From: Sulfitobacter sp. HNIBRBA3233
GTDB taxonomy: Bacteria > Pseudomonadota > Alphaproteobacteria > Rhodobacterales > Rhodobacteraceae
DNA length: 64,000 bases
Assembly: GCF_040149665.1 (NCBI RefSeq)
Contig: NZ_JBEFLP010000001.1
Coordinates: 2,356,001 to 2,420,000, forward strand
Direction of reading: 5' to 3'
Made by a program: the position numbers and the translations under genes
The notes under the pieces: model-generated
Told to the model about the DNA's origin: nothing
Database searches by the model: none
Seen by the model: only the letters and a program-made list of their open reading frames with translations
Part shown: positions 1 to 9,429 of the stretch, one piece after another
How positions within the stretch are numbered: position 1 is the first letter of the stretch
Layout of the letters: every line of letters begins with the position of its first letter

Positions 1-791
1 TAGGAGGGAGACCACATGCTTTGAACCGAAACGCGGTCGTTGTGCAGCATGTCCTCGGCTTCCTGCGGGGTGACCCAAGCGCCGTGAAACAGCCCGCTCT
101 GGCGCAGGGATTCCAGCAGGATCATCAGGTTGTCGATTTCCTCGACGGTCATGTTGCCGATATCACCGAAGGTAAGGTCGCCACGGGCCTCCGCCGCGAG
201 GGCGGCATCGAAAAGGCCGATGGCCGGCTCATCCACCAGCGCGATCCGCCCCCGCGCGCGCGGATCCAGCAGCCAGGCCCAGCTTGCGCCGCCCGCCTCT
301 TCCTCGCCGAAGAGACGGCGGTCGAAGCCGAAGCTGTCGACGTTATGGGCGGTGGGCAGCATGGAGATATGGCGCATCGGCTGCGGACCGATCATGCCGT
401 CCGGCTGTACATAGAGCTTGCGGCGCGGGGCGTCTCCGTGCCCCTCCCAGGTATAGCGGGTCAGCCCGCCCTCGATGGCCAGATCGCCGATATTGCCCCA
501 TTCGGCGATGCGCTCGGTGTCTATAGGCTGCAGCGCGCCCCAGTACCAGACAATGTCGAGGTTGTGGAAACACTGCTCGTAGATGTCATAGCCCCCCGGA
601 TCCATCGCGGCACGGTGCTGGCAAGTCAGAAAATCGAGCGATTCGAATTCGAGGTCGATCCCGAGGTCGGCCATCGCGGCGCGGCGCACCTCTTCCAGCA
701 GCGTGACATCGGTGCCGCGCACACGCAGCTTGCGCCGCTTGACCCGCGGCGGCGAGGCAAGTTTATGTGACCGGTGCAGGTTGTCCGACAT
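1..791 (-). CDS. ABC transporter substrate-binding protein, polyamine/PotD type (C-terminus cut off)
   Basis: The frame starts at ATG 791 after an AAAGGAAG ribosome site and runs off the left edge, so only about 263 N-terminal residues are visible. The pattern fits the PotD-like extracellular solute-binding family: LRVRGTDVTLLEEV near residue 22, an aromatic FHNLDIVWYWGALQPID stretch, and WAWLLDPRARGRIAL, which resembles the W-x-D-L-x-x-P-x-x-x-G-K-x-A segment of polyamine and iron binding proteins. It follows hyuA by 52 bases on the same strand, so it is probably the third gene of the hyuB-hyuA operon and would bind the substrate or a precursor. Odd point: the N-terminus (MSDNLHRSHK...) is charged and has no hydrophobic signal peptide, unlike a normal periplasmic protein. 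The start could lie elsewhere, but no better one is visible upstream. Family is inferred by eye; the ligand is unknown. Confidence 0.72.
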   Translation of the reverse strand, partial: MSDNLHRSHKLASPPRVKRRKLRVRGTDVTLLEEVRRAAMADLGIDLEFESLDFLTCQHRAAMDPGGYDIYEQCFHNLDIVWYWGALQPIDTERIAEWGNIGDLAIEGGLTRYTWEGHGDAPRRKLYVQPDGMIGPQPMRHISMLPTAHNVDSFGFDRRLFGEEEAGGASWAWLLDPRARGRIALVDEPAIGLFDAALAAEARGDLTFGDIGNMTVEEIDNLMILLESLRQSGLFHGAWVTPQEAEDMLHNDRVSVQSMWSPS

Positions 792-843
792 TGGCTTCCT
801 TTTGTGGGGGACCGAAGCCTCCAACGCTTCGATCCCCTTTATG

Positions 844-2922
844 CTAGGCCGCCGCAGTCAGAACGTAAACGCCGCTTTCATGCAGGGACACGTTCCAGCC
901 GGGTTCAACGACAATTGTGGTCGTTTCTTCCTCAATTACAGCCGGACCGCTGAGGCTGTCGCCCGCTCCGAGGGCCGCACCGTCGTAGACCGGCGTTTCC
1001 TGCGTATCCCCGTCGAGGGAGAAAACCATCGCGCGGCTGCCCTTTCGCGCACCATCCGCGCCGCTGCCCTTTGCGATGGGCGCGCGGATGGGTTTGTCGA
1101 CCTTGCCCACGATCGTGCTTTCGACGTTGACCACCTCGATCGGGCTGCCCGGCTCATCGTAGGTATAGAGTTCGCGGTGACGCGCGTGGAACGCCGCGCG
1201 CAGTTCATCGAGGCTGTCTGTCGTGATGTCGAACGTGCCGATCTCGACGGTGCATTCGTGAACCTGACCGACATAGCGCATGTCGAGACCACGAGAGATC
1301 TCGATACTGCTTTCGTCGAAGCCGTCGCCGGACAGGTCTTCCGTCCCGCGCGCTTCCAGCCCTTTGAACAGATCGTTTAGCGTGGCCGCCGCCCCGTCAT
1401 CGTCCAGCCGGATCGGCGCGGGGGCCATGTAGTTGTATTTCACATCCGACAGGATCTGCCCGTAGGCGCACAGCCCGGACGCAAGCTTGGAAATCAGCAC
1501 CTTGCCGATGCCCATCTCGCGGGCAAGCGCCGTGATATGCGCGCCTGTCGCCCCGCCCGCGCCCATCAGGACGAAATCGCGCGGATCATACCCCCGCTCG
1601 ACCGAGACGCGGCGGATGGCGTTGACCATGTTGTTGTTGACGATGGTGAACATGCCGTAGGCGGCAGTTTCCAGCGAAAGACCCAAGGGATCGGCCAGCT
1701 TTTCCTTGATCGCCTTGCGCGATTTCTCCTTGTCCAGCGGGACGCGCCCGCCGACCAGACCTTCGTCGTTGAGATATCCGAGGGCAAGGTTCGCGTCCGT
1801 GGTCGTTGGCATCTCGCCGCCCTGACCGTAGCAGGCCGGTCCGGGATCGGCGCCCGCAGATTGCGGCCCCATCTGCAACAGGCCCATTTCGTCGATCCAG
1901 CCGATCGATCCGCCACCGGCGCCCAGCGTTTCCACCTGAATCATCGGGATCCCGATGCGGTAACGCAGAAAGTCGATGTTCTTGTTCACGTTCGCCTTGC
2001 CGTCGCGCGTCAGCGTGATGTCGAAAGACGTGCCACCCATGTCGCAGGTGATGATGTTCTTGTCCCCCCATGGCGCGGCGACATCCAGCGCGGCCTGCGG
2101 CGCGGAGGCGGGACCGGAATTGATCGCATAGACGGATTGATCGCTGACGATCTTCCCCAGTGCCAGACCACCGTTGGATTGAAAGTAGCGCACGGGATGC
2201 TGCGAGCCGAGAGTGCTGAAATAGCCGTCCACGGCCTCGACATAGCGTTGCAGAATCGGGGCGAGGTAGGCGTTGACGATCGCTGTCGAGGTACGGGTGT
2301 ATTCGCGCACCTGTGGATAGAGCTGGCTTCCGATGGTGAGCCGCACATCCGGCATCATCTCCCGCACGATTTCCGCGGTGCGGTTTTCGTGATCGGTGTG
2401 CAGGACCGACCAGACAAAGCTGATGGCAACCGATGTCACCTCCTGTTCGATGAAGTATTCGCAGGCGGCACGCACGTCATCTTCGTTCATCGGTGTATGG
2501 ACGGTTCCGTTCGACACGACCCGTTCGGTCACCGGACGGCGGAGGTGACGCGGCACAAGCATGGTCGCCGGCGGGTATTCGGGATCGTAGCGGTGCCCGC
2601 CTTCCTTGTGGCCCAGCCGGATCTCGATGCTGTCCTCGTGTCCGCGCGTACAGATCAATCCGGTCTTTGCGCCGTTGTGGGTGATCAGTGCATTCAGCCC
2701 CACGGTTGTCCCGTTGATGCATAGATCGGCATTGGACACGATATCCTCGGCACTGATGCCGGTTTCCTCGGTGATGAGGTTCAGGCCGTTGCGGATCGCG
2801 GCAGTCGGGTCATGCGGGGTCGACAGCACCTTGAACAGCCGCACGTCGGCGTTCTGCTCGGCAAGGATGAAATCGGTGAAGGTGCCTCCGGCGTCGATGC
2901 CCAGACGGTATTTGGTTCTCAT
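844..2922 (-). CDS. hyuA: hydantoinase/oxoprolinase family protein, A (ATPase) subunit
   Basis: A 692-residue protein, the usual length of HyuA-type subunits. The N-terminus has the DAGGTFTDF nucleotide-binding signature (residues 10-18) and a second CDMGGTSFDITL phosphate motif in the central hydantoinase_A domain, as in N-methylhydantoinase, 5-oxoprolinase and acetone/acetophenone carboxylase subunits. These enzymes use ATP to open a cyclic amide or to activate a ketone together with the B subunit. The start ATG 2922 has an AAAGGAAA ribosome site and lies 11 bases after the hyuB stop, so both subunits are made from one transcript. Which substrate is used cannot be told from sequence; the neighbouring binding protein of polyamine type hints at a nitrogen compound. 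It acts in the cytoplasm. The family is certain, the reaction is not. Confidence 0.9.
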   Translation of the reverse strand: MRTKYRLGIDAGGTFTDFILAEQNADVRLFKVLSTPHDPTAAIRNGLNLITEETGISAEDIVSNADLCINGTTVGLNALITHNGAKTGLICTRGHEDSIEIRLGHKEGGHRYDPEYPPATMLVPRHLRRPVTERVVSNGTVHTPMNEDDVRAACEYFIEQEVTSVAISFVWSVLHTDHENRTAEIVREMMPDVRLTIGSQLYPQVREYTRTSTAIVNAYLAPILQRYVEAVDGYFSTLGSQHPVRYFQSNGGLALGKIVSDQSVYAINSGPASAPQAALDVAAPWGDKNIITCDMGGTSFDITLTRDGKANVNKNIDFLRYRIGIPMIQVETLGAGGGSIGWIDEMGLLQMGPQSAGADPGPACYGQGGEMPTTTDANLALGYLNDEGLVGGRVPLDKEKSRKAIKEKLADPLGLSLETAAYGMFTIVNNNMVNAIRRVSVERGYDPRDFVLMGAGGATGAHITALAREMGIGKVLISKLASGLCAYGQILSDVKYNYMAPAPIRLDDDGAAATLNDLFKGLEARGTEDLSGDGFDESSIEISRGLDMRYVGQVHECTVEIGTFDITTDSLDELRAAFHARHRELYTYDEPGSPIEVVNVESTIVGKVDKPIRAPIAKGSGADGARKGSRAMVFSLDGDTQETPVYDGAALGAGDSLSGPAVIEEETTTIVVEPGWNVSLHESGVYVLTAAA

Positions 2923-2933
2923 GTCGTTTCCTT

Positions 2934-4682
2934 TCAGCCTGCGCGCAGTTCTTTGGTCGCCGCCTCGTCCACCGACAGGCTGGCACGATCCGTAATGACG
3001 ACGCCGTAGTCGAGCTTGGCCCCTTCGAGCGAGACAAGACCGTTGCGCACGTCCTCGACCACGCGGGCCACGTCGCGCTCCATCGGATCACCGAAGCCCC
3101 CGCCGCCGGGGTTCTTGTTGGCGGCGCGCTCGCCGGGATTGATCGTCTCGATCACGTTATCCTTGATGACCACGGTTTCGCCGTTGCGGGTCACCTCCAG
3201 CCGGCCAACCTTTTGTTCGATCATGGTGGATTTCGCGCCGCCCGCGCCCATCGCGGGGATGCGCCGCCCCTCGCCGAAGGTGATCAGGGTCATCGGCGCG
3301 TCGAGCGGTTCGACCTCCCAGCAGGTGCCGGAGCCGCCGCGGTATTTGCCCGCACCACCCGAATCCTCCATCAGCGAATAGCGGTGGATGATGATCGGAT
3401 AGGAATGCTCCAGCATCTCGATGTCGCCGGAGGTCAGCGCCCCGAAACAGCAAAGCGGACCGCAGGCATGCCAGCCGTCCTGACTGTTCGTGGCCCCGGC
3501 GCCCGAGATGATCGAGGCAAGCACCATGGTCACGTATTCCTCGTCGTGGCGTGTGTCCTGGCCGGCGATATTGCACCCGTTGGCGTGGCCCCAGCTGGCC
3601 GAGACCTTGTCGGGGGCGGCCTGCTCGAAGGCGAGGCGCACCGCGTCGGTCAGCGTTTCCATCGGCGTGGTGGTGCAATTGGCGTGCGGCGCGGGGGAGC
3701 GGGCGTTGCACAGGGTCCCTTTCGGCCCCATGTCCACCGTCACATTGCGGTAGAGCCCTTCGTTGTAGGGCGGCGGCAACTGGGCAAACATCATCAGCCC
3801 CAGATAGACGCCCGAGTAGCTGTTGCCCTCGTAGGAATTGATGAAATAGGGGATCTGCGGCGGGCTCTTGATCTCGATATGGCAGCTTTCGCCGGTGATC
3901 GTCACCGTGGCGGAAATGTCGAAATCGCCGAAACCGTGGCCTGCGTCCTCCAGCACGGCGGTGCCGTGATAGGTGCCGTCGGGCACTTCTGCGATCAGGG
4001 AGTTCATGTGGCTGTTGGCCATTTTCAGCAGCTCTTCGATGCAGGCCCGAACCGTTTCCAGCCCATATTTATCCAGCAGTGCGGTAAGGTTGCGCGCGCC
4101 GACCTTGCAGGCGCCGATGAGAGCGTTGAAATCCCCCTCCTGATCGCGGCGCGCGCGCATGTTCGTCAGAAGCATGTTCAGGATATCGTTGCGCGGCACG
4201 CCCTTGTCCCAGATCTTGATGGGCGGGATGCGCAGACCCTCGGCGTATATCTCGGTCGCGTCGGGGTTGTAGCCTGCGGGCACGGGGCCGCCGATGTCCG
4301 TCAGGTGGCCCTTGCAGACTGTCCAGAACACCAGCTCTCCCTTGTAGAAAACGGGGTAGTACATGCAGGTGTCGATGATGTGCGATCCGGCGTAATCTGG
4401 ATCGTTGTGCAGGATCAGATCGCCCTCGTGGATCTCGCCGTCGAAGAACTTGTCCACCGCCTTCATCGCCGGGATCAGCGACCCTAGGTGGATCGGGATG
4501 TCCTGACCTTGCAGAATCATCTCGGGCGTGTGGTTGAACAGCGCTGTCGAGTAATCATGCGCGAGATTGAAAACCGAGGAACGCGCGGTTTTCTCCAGTG
4601 TCAGCGTCATCTCCCGCTGCGTGGTTTCCAGCACGCCGCGCACGACGGAGAGGGTGATGGGATCGACTGTAGCCTGTGCCAT
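2934..4682 (-). CDS. hyuB: hydantoinase/oxoprolinase family protein, B subunit
   Basis: A 582-residue hydantoinase_B protein, within the normal range. Recognisable family segments are the N-terminal VDPITLSVVRGVLETTQREM, HNDPDYAGSHIIDTCMY (about residue 90), and the glycine-rich GGSGTCWEVEP and NPGGGGFGDP near the C-terminus. It pairs with HyuA to form the ATP-dependent cyclic-amidase or carboxylase complex in the cytoplasm. ATG 4682 has a GCAGGAGA ribosome site and is the first gene of the hyuB-hyuA-binding-protein operon; the B-before-A order is less usual than A-B. It is divergent from an AraC-type regulator at 4847, with an inverted repeat in the gap, so that regulator is the likely controller. 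Substrate unknown. Confidence 0.9.
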   Translation of the reverse strand: MAQATVDPITLSVVRGVLETTQREMTLTLEKTARSSVFNLAHDYSTALFNHTPEMILQGQDIPIHLGSLIPAMKAVDKFFDGEIHEGDLILHNDPDYAGSHIIDTCMYYPVFYKGELVFWTVCKGHLTDIGGPVPAGYNPDATEIYAEGLRIPPIKIWDKGVPRNDILNMLLTNMRARRDQEGDFNALIGACKVGARNLTALLDKYGLETVRACIEELLKMANSHMNSLIAEVPDGTYHGTAVLEDAGHGFGDFDISATVTITGESCHIEIKSPPQIPYFINSYEGNSYSGVYLGLMMFAQLPPPYNEGLYRNVTVDMGPKGTLCNARSPAPHANCTTTPMETLTDAVRLAFEQAAPDKVSASWGHANGCNIAGQDTRHDEEYVTMVLASIISGAGATNSQDGWHACGPLCCFGALTSGDIEMLEHSYPIIIHRYSLMEDSGGAGKYRGGSGTCWEVEPLDAPMTLITFGEGRRIPAMGAGGAKSTMIEQKVGRLEVTRNGETVVIKDNVIETINPGERAANKNPGGGGFGDPMERDVARVVEDVRNGLVSLEGAKLDYGVVITDRASLSVDEAATKELRAG

Positions 4683-4741
4683 GGTTGGTCTCCTGCGGTT
4701 GGATTTGCACGATGCTGCGCCGGGCGGGGCGCTGTTGTCTT

Positions 4742-4759
4742 GATCCTGAGCGCAGGATC
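4742..4759. promoter_or_regulatory. inverted repeat in the hyuB / AraC-regulator divergent gap
   Basis: GATCCTG-AGCG-CAGGATC, a perfect 7-bp repeat with a 4-base gap, roughly midway between the two divergent start codons (4682 and 4847). It is too short and lacks a T-run for a terminator, so an operator is the simplest reading. AraC-family proteins more often bind direct repeats, so the binder is not certain. Confidence 0.35.
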
Positions 4760-4846
4760 GTTTGTCGCTCGGCGCACTTCGGTCCGCGAAAAATCAATTG
4801 CCGCAACGCGGGTGTGCGGCTAGCCTCAGACAGCCCGAGGAGTCCC

Positions 4847-5806
4847 ATGCAGCCACCGCGCAACCCCCAGATGCACACCACTGCCCAGACGGTTGGACCG
4901 AAGCGCGCGGCCCGCTGGACCGAGATCATCGGTCAGACGTATTTCCCCCTGCACCTCGATTTTCGCGACCCGGAGCGGTTTACCGGCACCCTGCGCCACT
5001 GGTCGCTGGGCGGTGTGGCGCTGTCGCGGCTGACATCGGACGCGGTCCGCTATACCCGCCGCAAAAGCCACCTGCGCGTGGCAGAGGGAGAGGACTACCT
5101 CGTGACCATCCCGCGCCATACGCCGGTTTCCTTCCAGCAGATGGGCCGCGAGGTGACCTGTGATCCCGGCGGGTTCATCATCGAGCGGGGCGATGCGCCC
5201 TACCGCTTCAGCTACGCGCGGCCCAACGATCTGTTCGTGCTGAAGGTGACGAAGGAGGATCTGAGCGCGCGTGTCGCGAATCCGGACCGTCTATGCGCCC
5301 GCGTCTTCGATGCCACGCGCGGATCGGCGCAGCTGTTCACCTCCATGGCGGCGCTCGCGCAAGAAAGTGGCGCGGATGTGGGAGTGGCGGCACAGAACGC
5401 GCTGGGCCGACAGCTGCTTACCTTTCTGGCCTTGGCCCTGAACGAGGCGACGCCGACGGGCGAAGAGGCGATGTCGGCCGTGCGCGCGGCGCATCTGGCG
5501 CGCATCGACAGGTTCCTGCGCGACAATATCGAGGATGCGGATCTGGACCCCGACAGCATCGCGGCGCAATGCGGTATCTCGAAGCGCTATCTGCACGAAC
5601 TCTATCGCGCGTCGGGGCGTACCGTCTTGCAGCGGCTGCGCGACTACCGGCTGGCGGCGGTGCATGACGATTTGACCTCGCTGCGACAGGAGCCGCTGTC
5701 GCGCATCGCCTACCGCTACGGTTTTGCCGATCAGGCGCAGATGTCGCGCCTGTTTCGCGCCAAATACGGCACGACCCCCACCGCTGTCCGGCAGGGGTCG
5801 CGCTGA
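4847..5806 (+). CDS. AraC-family transcriptional regulator
   Basis: A 319-residue protein from ATG 4847, chosen over upstream starts because CCCGAGGAG sits 5-13 bases ahead and because the upstream frame lies opposite hyuB. The N-terminal part (about 1-200) matches the AraC-binding-like cupin domain of the type found with catabolic operons (LGGVALSRL, DYLVTIPRHTPVSFQQMGREV). The C-terminal 100 residues carry the double helix-turn-helix: DPDSIAAQCGISKRYLHELY and the second helix in PLSRIAYRYGFADQAQMSRLF, followed by the family tail GTTPTAVRQ. It probably senses a small molecule and switches the divergent hyuBA operon; that link rests on position only. Its own target sites were not defined apart from the inverted repeat in the shared gap. 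Confidence 0.88.
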   Translation: MQPPRNPQMHTTAQTVGPKRAARWTEIIGQTYFPLHLDFRDPERFTGTLRHWSLGGVALSRLTSDAVRYTRRKSHLRVAEGEDYLVTIPRHTPVSFQQMGREVTCDPGGFIIERGDAPYRFSYARPNDLFVLKVTKEDLSARVANPDRLCARVFDATRGSAQLFTSMAALAQESGADVGVAAQNALGRQLLTFLALALNEATPTGEEAMSAVRAAHLARIDRFLRDNIEDADLDPDSIAAQCGISKRYLHELYRASGRTVLQRLRDYRLAAVHDDLTSLRQEPLSRIAYRYGFADQAQMSRLFRAKYGTTPTAVRQGSR

Positions 5807-5965
5807 TTAGTTCAGCGTGCCGCGCAGAGGTTCCAGCAGATCGTTGGACGGCTGGGGCAAGCCGGGTCGGTGCCAGCGCGCCTGCTAAAGGCGCGTGGGT
5901 CCGCCGCAGTACTCGCGCCCAAATCCACGATGTGACCCCTTGCACCGCGGCGAAGGCTGGGGTCA

Positions 5966-6889
5966 ATGTGCCGCATGATCGTCGGTCTCGCGCTCATCGC
6001 GCCGTTCTTTGTGTATATCCTCGTCGGTGTGGTGGCGGAGCGTCTGTTGCGCTTTCCCGCGGAAAGCCAGCGCTGGCTGGATGCGTTCATCTTCTACGTC
6101 GCGTTGCCAGCCCTGCTGTTCCAGTCCGTGCGCGGAATGCCCGATGATGTGGCGCGACTGCCGGCTTTTCTGGCGCTGACCACGGCAGCCACGGGCGTGA
6201 TGTTCGTGCTGGGCTGGCTGTTGGGGCGCGGCAACCCAGACGGTGACCACCGCGCTGTCTACGGTCTCGCGGCAAGCTATTCCAACATCGGCTACATGGG
6301 CCCAACGCTGACTTTCGCGGCGCTGGGGCCCGCCGCCGGTGCGCCTGCGGCCTTCATCTTCTGCGCGGACGTGCTGCTGATTTTCACCATCTGGCCCGCG
6401 ATGATCGACAGGCGTGGGTTGAGCCTGATGGGTATAGCGGCCTCGCTGCGCCGGGTCATCGCGCATCCGTTCATCATTGCCACCCTTGCGGGTTTGGGGT
6501 TCGCCGCAACGGGGCTGGAGATGCCGGGGTTTCTCGATGCGCCGCTGAACGGGTTTCGCGACGCGGCAGCACCCGCCGCGCTGTTTTCGCTGGGGCTCAC
6601 GCTGGCGCGACACCGGGCGGGCCGGCTGGATCCGCGGTTGGGCGCCTGTCTGGGCGTCAAGCTGTTGGTGCATCCCATCGTCGTTGCAGTGGCCTTCGGC
6701 GCGATTGGCGGGTTCGACCCGATCTGGGTCGCCACGGCTATCATCATGGGGGCGCTGCCCCCTGCAGCAAACGTCTATGTCATGGCGCGCGCCGAAGGCA
6801 TCTCTGTCCCGCTTGCGGCGCGCGCTGTGCTGTTCGGCACATTGCTTTCGGCACTGAGCCTTCCGGTCGTAATTGCGATGGTATCCTAG
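5966..6889 (+). CDS. AEC (auxin efflux carrier) family transporter
   Basis: A 307-residue very hydrophobic protein with about ten membrane helices in two halves, as in the AEC family that moves organic acids or related anions across the inner membrane. Family features include FFVYILVGVVAERL in helix 1, FYVALPALLFQSV in helix 2, AASYSNIGYMG in the first half and a late ALPPAANVYVMARAEG segment. Length is normal. The start at 5966 (ATGTGCCGC) could also be ATG 5975; no strong ribosome site separates them. It stands alone between the AraC regulator, 159 bases upstream, and the convergent dehydrogenase; there is no sign of an operon. Substrate unknown. Confidence 0.88.
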   Translation: MCRMIVGLALIAPFFVYILVGVVAERLLRFPAESQRWLDAFIFYVALPALLFQSVRGMPDDVARLPAFLALTTAATGVMFVLGWLLGRGNPDGDHRAVYGLAASYSNIGYMGPTLTFAALGPAAGAPAAFIFCADVLLIFTIWPAMIDRRGLSLMGIAASLRRVIAHPFIIATLAGLGFAATGLEMPGFLDAPLNGFRDAAAPAALFSLGLTLARHRAGRLDPRLGACLGVKLLVHPIVVAVAFGAIGGFDPIWVATAIIMGALPPAANVYVMARAEGISVPLAARAVLFGTLLSALSLPVVIAMVS

Positions 6890-7031
6890 GGGTTTCCGAT
6901 CAGTTGCAGGGACGTATCCCTTCGGCAAATGTCTGATCGCGTCGACTATTCTCTTTTCCAGAACGCTGGATTTAGGGGCGGCGATCACCACCCTGCCAAG
7001 CCTTGGGTTTCACAGCAAAGCGCCCCGAGGG

Positions 7032-7778
7032 TCACACGTGCTGGCCACCGTTCACCTCGATCTCGACGCCGGTGACGTAGGAGCTTTGTCCCGAGCAGAG
7101 GAAATAGATCGCATCGGCAACTTCCTGCGGCTGACCGAGACGCCGCATCGGCAGTGTCCGGATGATCTTGTCAGTGCCCTCGCTGAGGATACTGGTCTCC
7201 ACCTCGCCGGGTGCGATGGCGTTGACGCGCACGCCGAGCGGCCCGAAATCATGGGCCATCTCGCGGGTCAGGGCGGCGAGAGCGGCCTTTGATGTCGCAT
7301 AGGCCGCACCGGCAAAGGGATGCACGCGCGATCCCGCGATGGAAGTGACGTTGACCACGGATCCCTTCCCGCGGGAGAGTTCGTTTTGCAATCCACGTGC
7401 CAGCACCACGGAGGCGAAGAAATTCACGTGAAAAACCTCGCCCCAGACCCGCAGATCGGTGTCGAGCGTGCTGAGGCGTTCGCCCTCGGGGCCCTTGGGC
7501 GAGATGCCCGCGTTGTTGACCAGCGCATGCAGTTTATCGCCATCAAGCAGGGTGCGGATATGCTCGACCGCCTCGGTGATCTGGTTCGGCTGGCTGAGAT
7601 CGACCTGCACATGGTCCCGCGCGCCCCCCGGCCACGGGCAGGCAGGTGAAAACGGCTGGCGCGAGCAGCTGATCACACGCCAGCCTTCGCTGGCGAATTT
7701 CTTGACTGTCGCATGCCCGATGCCACGGCTGGCGCCGGTCAGCAGAAGGGTTTTTCTTTCCGGGCCGGTGTCGGTCAT
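7032..7778 (-). CDS. short-chain dehydrogenase/reductase (SDR)
   Basis: A 248-residue classical SDR. It has the nucleotide-binding TGASRGIG motif at residues 14-21, the NNAG motif, the catalytic Ser of the NVTSIAGS strand and the catalytic Y-x-x-x-K in YATSK, plus the C-terminal NGGQHV end typical of FabG-like members. It would oxidise or reduce an alcohol/carbonyl with NAD(P)H in the cytoplasm. It starts 28 bases after the end of the fused ABC ATPase and is the last gene of the peptide-transporter operon, so it probably acts on the imported compound or on a breakdown product. Specificity cannot be read from the sequence. Confidence 0.9.
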   Translation of the reverse strand: MTDTGPERKTLLLTGASRGIGHATVKKFASEGWRVISCSRQPFSPACPWPGGARDHVQVDLSQPNQITEAVEHIRTLLDGDKLHALVNNAGISPKGPEGERLSTLDTDLRVWGEVFHVNFFASVVLARGLQNELSRGKGSVVNVTSIAGSRVHPFAGAAYATSKAALAALTREMAHDFGPLGVRVNAIAPGEVETSILSEGTDKIIRTLPMRRLGQPQEVADAIYFLCSGQSSYVTGVEIEVNGGQHV

Positions 7779-7806
7779 CGGGTGTCCAACTCATAAGCGC
7801 GGGTGG

Positions 7807-9429
7807 CTATTGCGCACCCATCAAGGCCTTTTCGTATTCCTGTCCCGGGATCGCGTCCAGCAGGCTTTGCGTATAGGCGGTGTCCGGCTCGTGCAGGACC
7901 TTGGCGGTCGGCCCCACCTCGACGATCTGCCCCTTCTGCATGACGATAATCCGGTCGCAGATGCGTGCCGCGACGCGCAAATCGTGGGTGATAAAAAGCA
8001 TCGAGAGGTTCAGCCGCGTCTTCAGATCCGCCAGCAGGTCCAGCACCTGCGCCTGGATCGACACATCCAGCGCCGACACCGCCTCGTCCGCGATGATGAT
8101 CGATGGGTCGAGCGCGAGCGCGCGGGCGATGCCGATCCGCTGGCGCTGGCCGCCGGAGAATTCATGCGGGAAGCGATCCATGGCGGAGCGGTCGAGGCCG
8201 ACAAGCTCCAGCAGGTTGCGGGCCTTTTCCATCGCTTCCTCGCGGGGGGTGTCATAGGCGATCAGCCCCTCGGTCAGGATGCGCGAGACACGGGCGCGCG
8301 GATTGAGGGAGGAAAAGGGATCCTGAAAGATCATCTGCATCTTGCGGCGCTTGTCACGCAGCGCCGTGCCCTTCATCGGGGCGATGTCTTCGCCGTCGAT
8401 CTGGACGCGGCCCTTGTCGGGCTCCACCAGCCGGACGATGCAGCGCCCCACTGTGGATTTGCCCGACCCGCTTTCGCCGACGATGCCGATGGTTTCGCCC
8501 GCAAAAAGGTCAAAGGTGACATCTTGCACCGCCTTCACCACCCGCGGTTTGCCAAAGAGCGCGCCGGAACCGGTGGTGAAGGTCTTGCTCAGCCCCTCGA
8601 CCCGCAGCACGGGGGTGCCGGGGGTTTCCTCGCCGTCGGCGTGGCGGGTCAGGCGCGGGATCGCGTCGATCAGCGCGCGTGTGTAGGGGTGCTGGGGACG
8701 CAAGAGAACTTCATCCGCAGTCCCCGTCTCCACGATCTCGCCCTTCTGCATGACGATCACGCGGTCGGCGATGTCGGCGACGACGCCAAAGTCGTGGGTG
8801 ATGAAGATGACCGCCATGCCGCGCGACTGGCGCAGATCCTCGATCAGCTTGAGGATTTGCGCCTGCGTGGTGACGTCGAGCGCGGTGGTGGGTTCGTCCG
8901 CGATCAGGATGTCGGGTTCGAGCGCGAGCGCCATGGCGATCATCACGCGCTGGCGCTGGCCGCCCGACAGCTGGAAGGGATAGGCGCGGATCGCGGCCCG
9001 GGGGTCCGGAATGCCGACCTCGTCCAGCAACTCCAGCGCGCGGGCGCGGCGCTGCTGCGGGGACAGCTCGCCATGGGCCTCGAAGACCTCGGCAATCTGG
9101 GCGCCGACGCGCATCAGCGGATTGAGCGCGCTGAGCGGTTCCTGAAAGATCATCGAGAAACGCTTGCCGCGCATCCGCATCATCTCGCGCTCCGACAGGT
9201 TCAGAATCTCCTGCCCGTCGAAGGTGATGGTGCCGCCGGTGGCTTTGACGCCCTGCGGCAAAAGACCCATCACGGCGTTGGCGGACATGGATTTTCCCGA
9301 TCCGCTTTCGCCAACGATGCACAGGATCTCGCCCGGGGCGAGGTCAAAATCGATGGCCTTGGCGGCGAAGGGACGGTCGGCCCCTTCGGGCAGGGCGATG
9401 TCGAGGTTTCGGATGCTCAGCAGGCTCAT
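7807..9429 (-). CDS. ABC transporter ATP-binding protein, fused DppD-DppF type
   Basis: A 540-residue protein holding two complete ABC ATPase cassettes in one chain, the fused arrangement common for peptide-type importers in alphaproteobacteria. Cassette 1 has Walker A GESGSGKS at residues 40-47 with signature [12 protein letters not shown]; cassette 2 repeats GESGSGKS about residue 310 with signature [12 protein letters not shown], and each has a Walker B ending in DEP or DEA. The start ATG 9429 overlaps the stop of the upstream permease as ATGA (9426-9429), giving translational coupling; the longer open frame upstream is only the antisense-like reading of the permease gene. It powers the two permeases in the inner membrane for uptake of a dipeptide, oligopeptide or similar small molecule. 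Confidence 0.93.
   Translation of the reverse strand: MSLLSIRNLDIALPEGADRPFAAKAIDFDLAPGEILCIVGESGSGKSMSANAVMGLLPQGVKATGGTITFDGQEILNLSEREMMRMRGKRFSMIFQEPLSALNPLMRVGAQIAEVFEAHGELSPQQRRARALELLDEVGIPDPRAAIRAYPFQLSGGQRQRVMIAMALALEPDILIADEPTTALDVTTQAQILKLIEDLRQSRGMAVIFITHDFGVVADIADRVIVMQKGEIVETGTADEVLLRPQHPYTRALIDAIPRLTRHADGEETPGTPVLRVEGLSKTFTTGSGALFGKPRVVKAVQDVTFDLFAGETIGIVGESGSGKSTVGRCIVRLVEPDKGRVQIDGEDIAPMKGTALRDKRRKMQMIFQDPFSSLNPRARVSRILTEGLIAYDTPREEAMEKARNLLELVGLDRSAMDRFPHEFSGGQRQRIGIARALALDPSIIIADEAVSALDVSIQAQVLDLLADLKTRLNLSMLFITHDLRVAARICDRIIVMQKGQIVEVGPTAKVLHEPDTAYTQSLLDAIPGQEYEKALMGAQ

Noticed and set aside
3213-4487. Long open frame (424 codons) on the plus strand
   Set aside because: It is antisense to hyuB; high GC codon use leaves the opposite strand open. 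The text is low-complexity, rich in Arg, Gly and His, with no family pattern.
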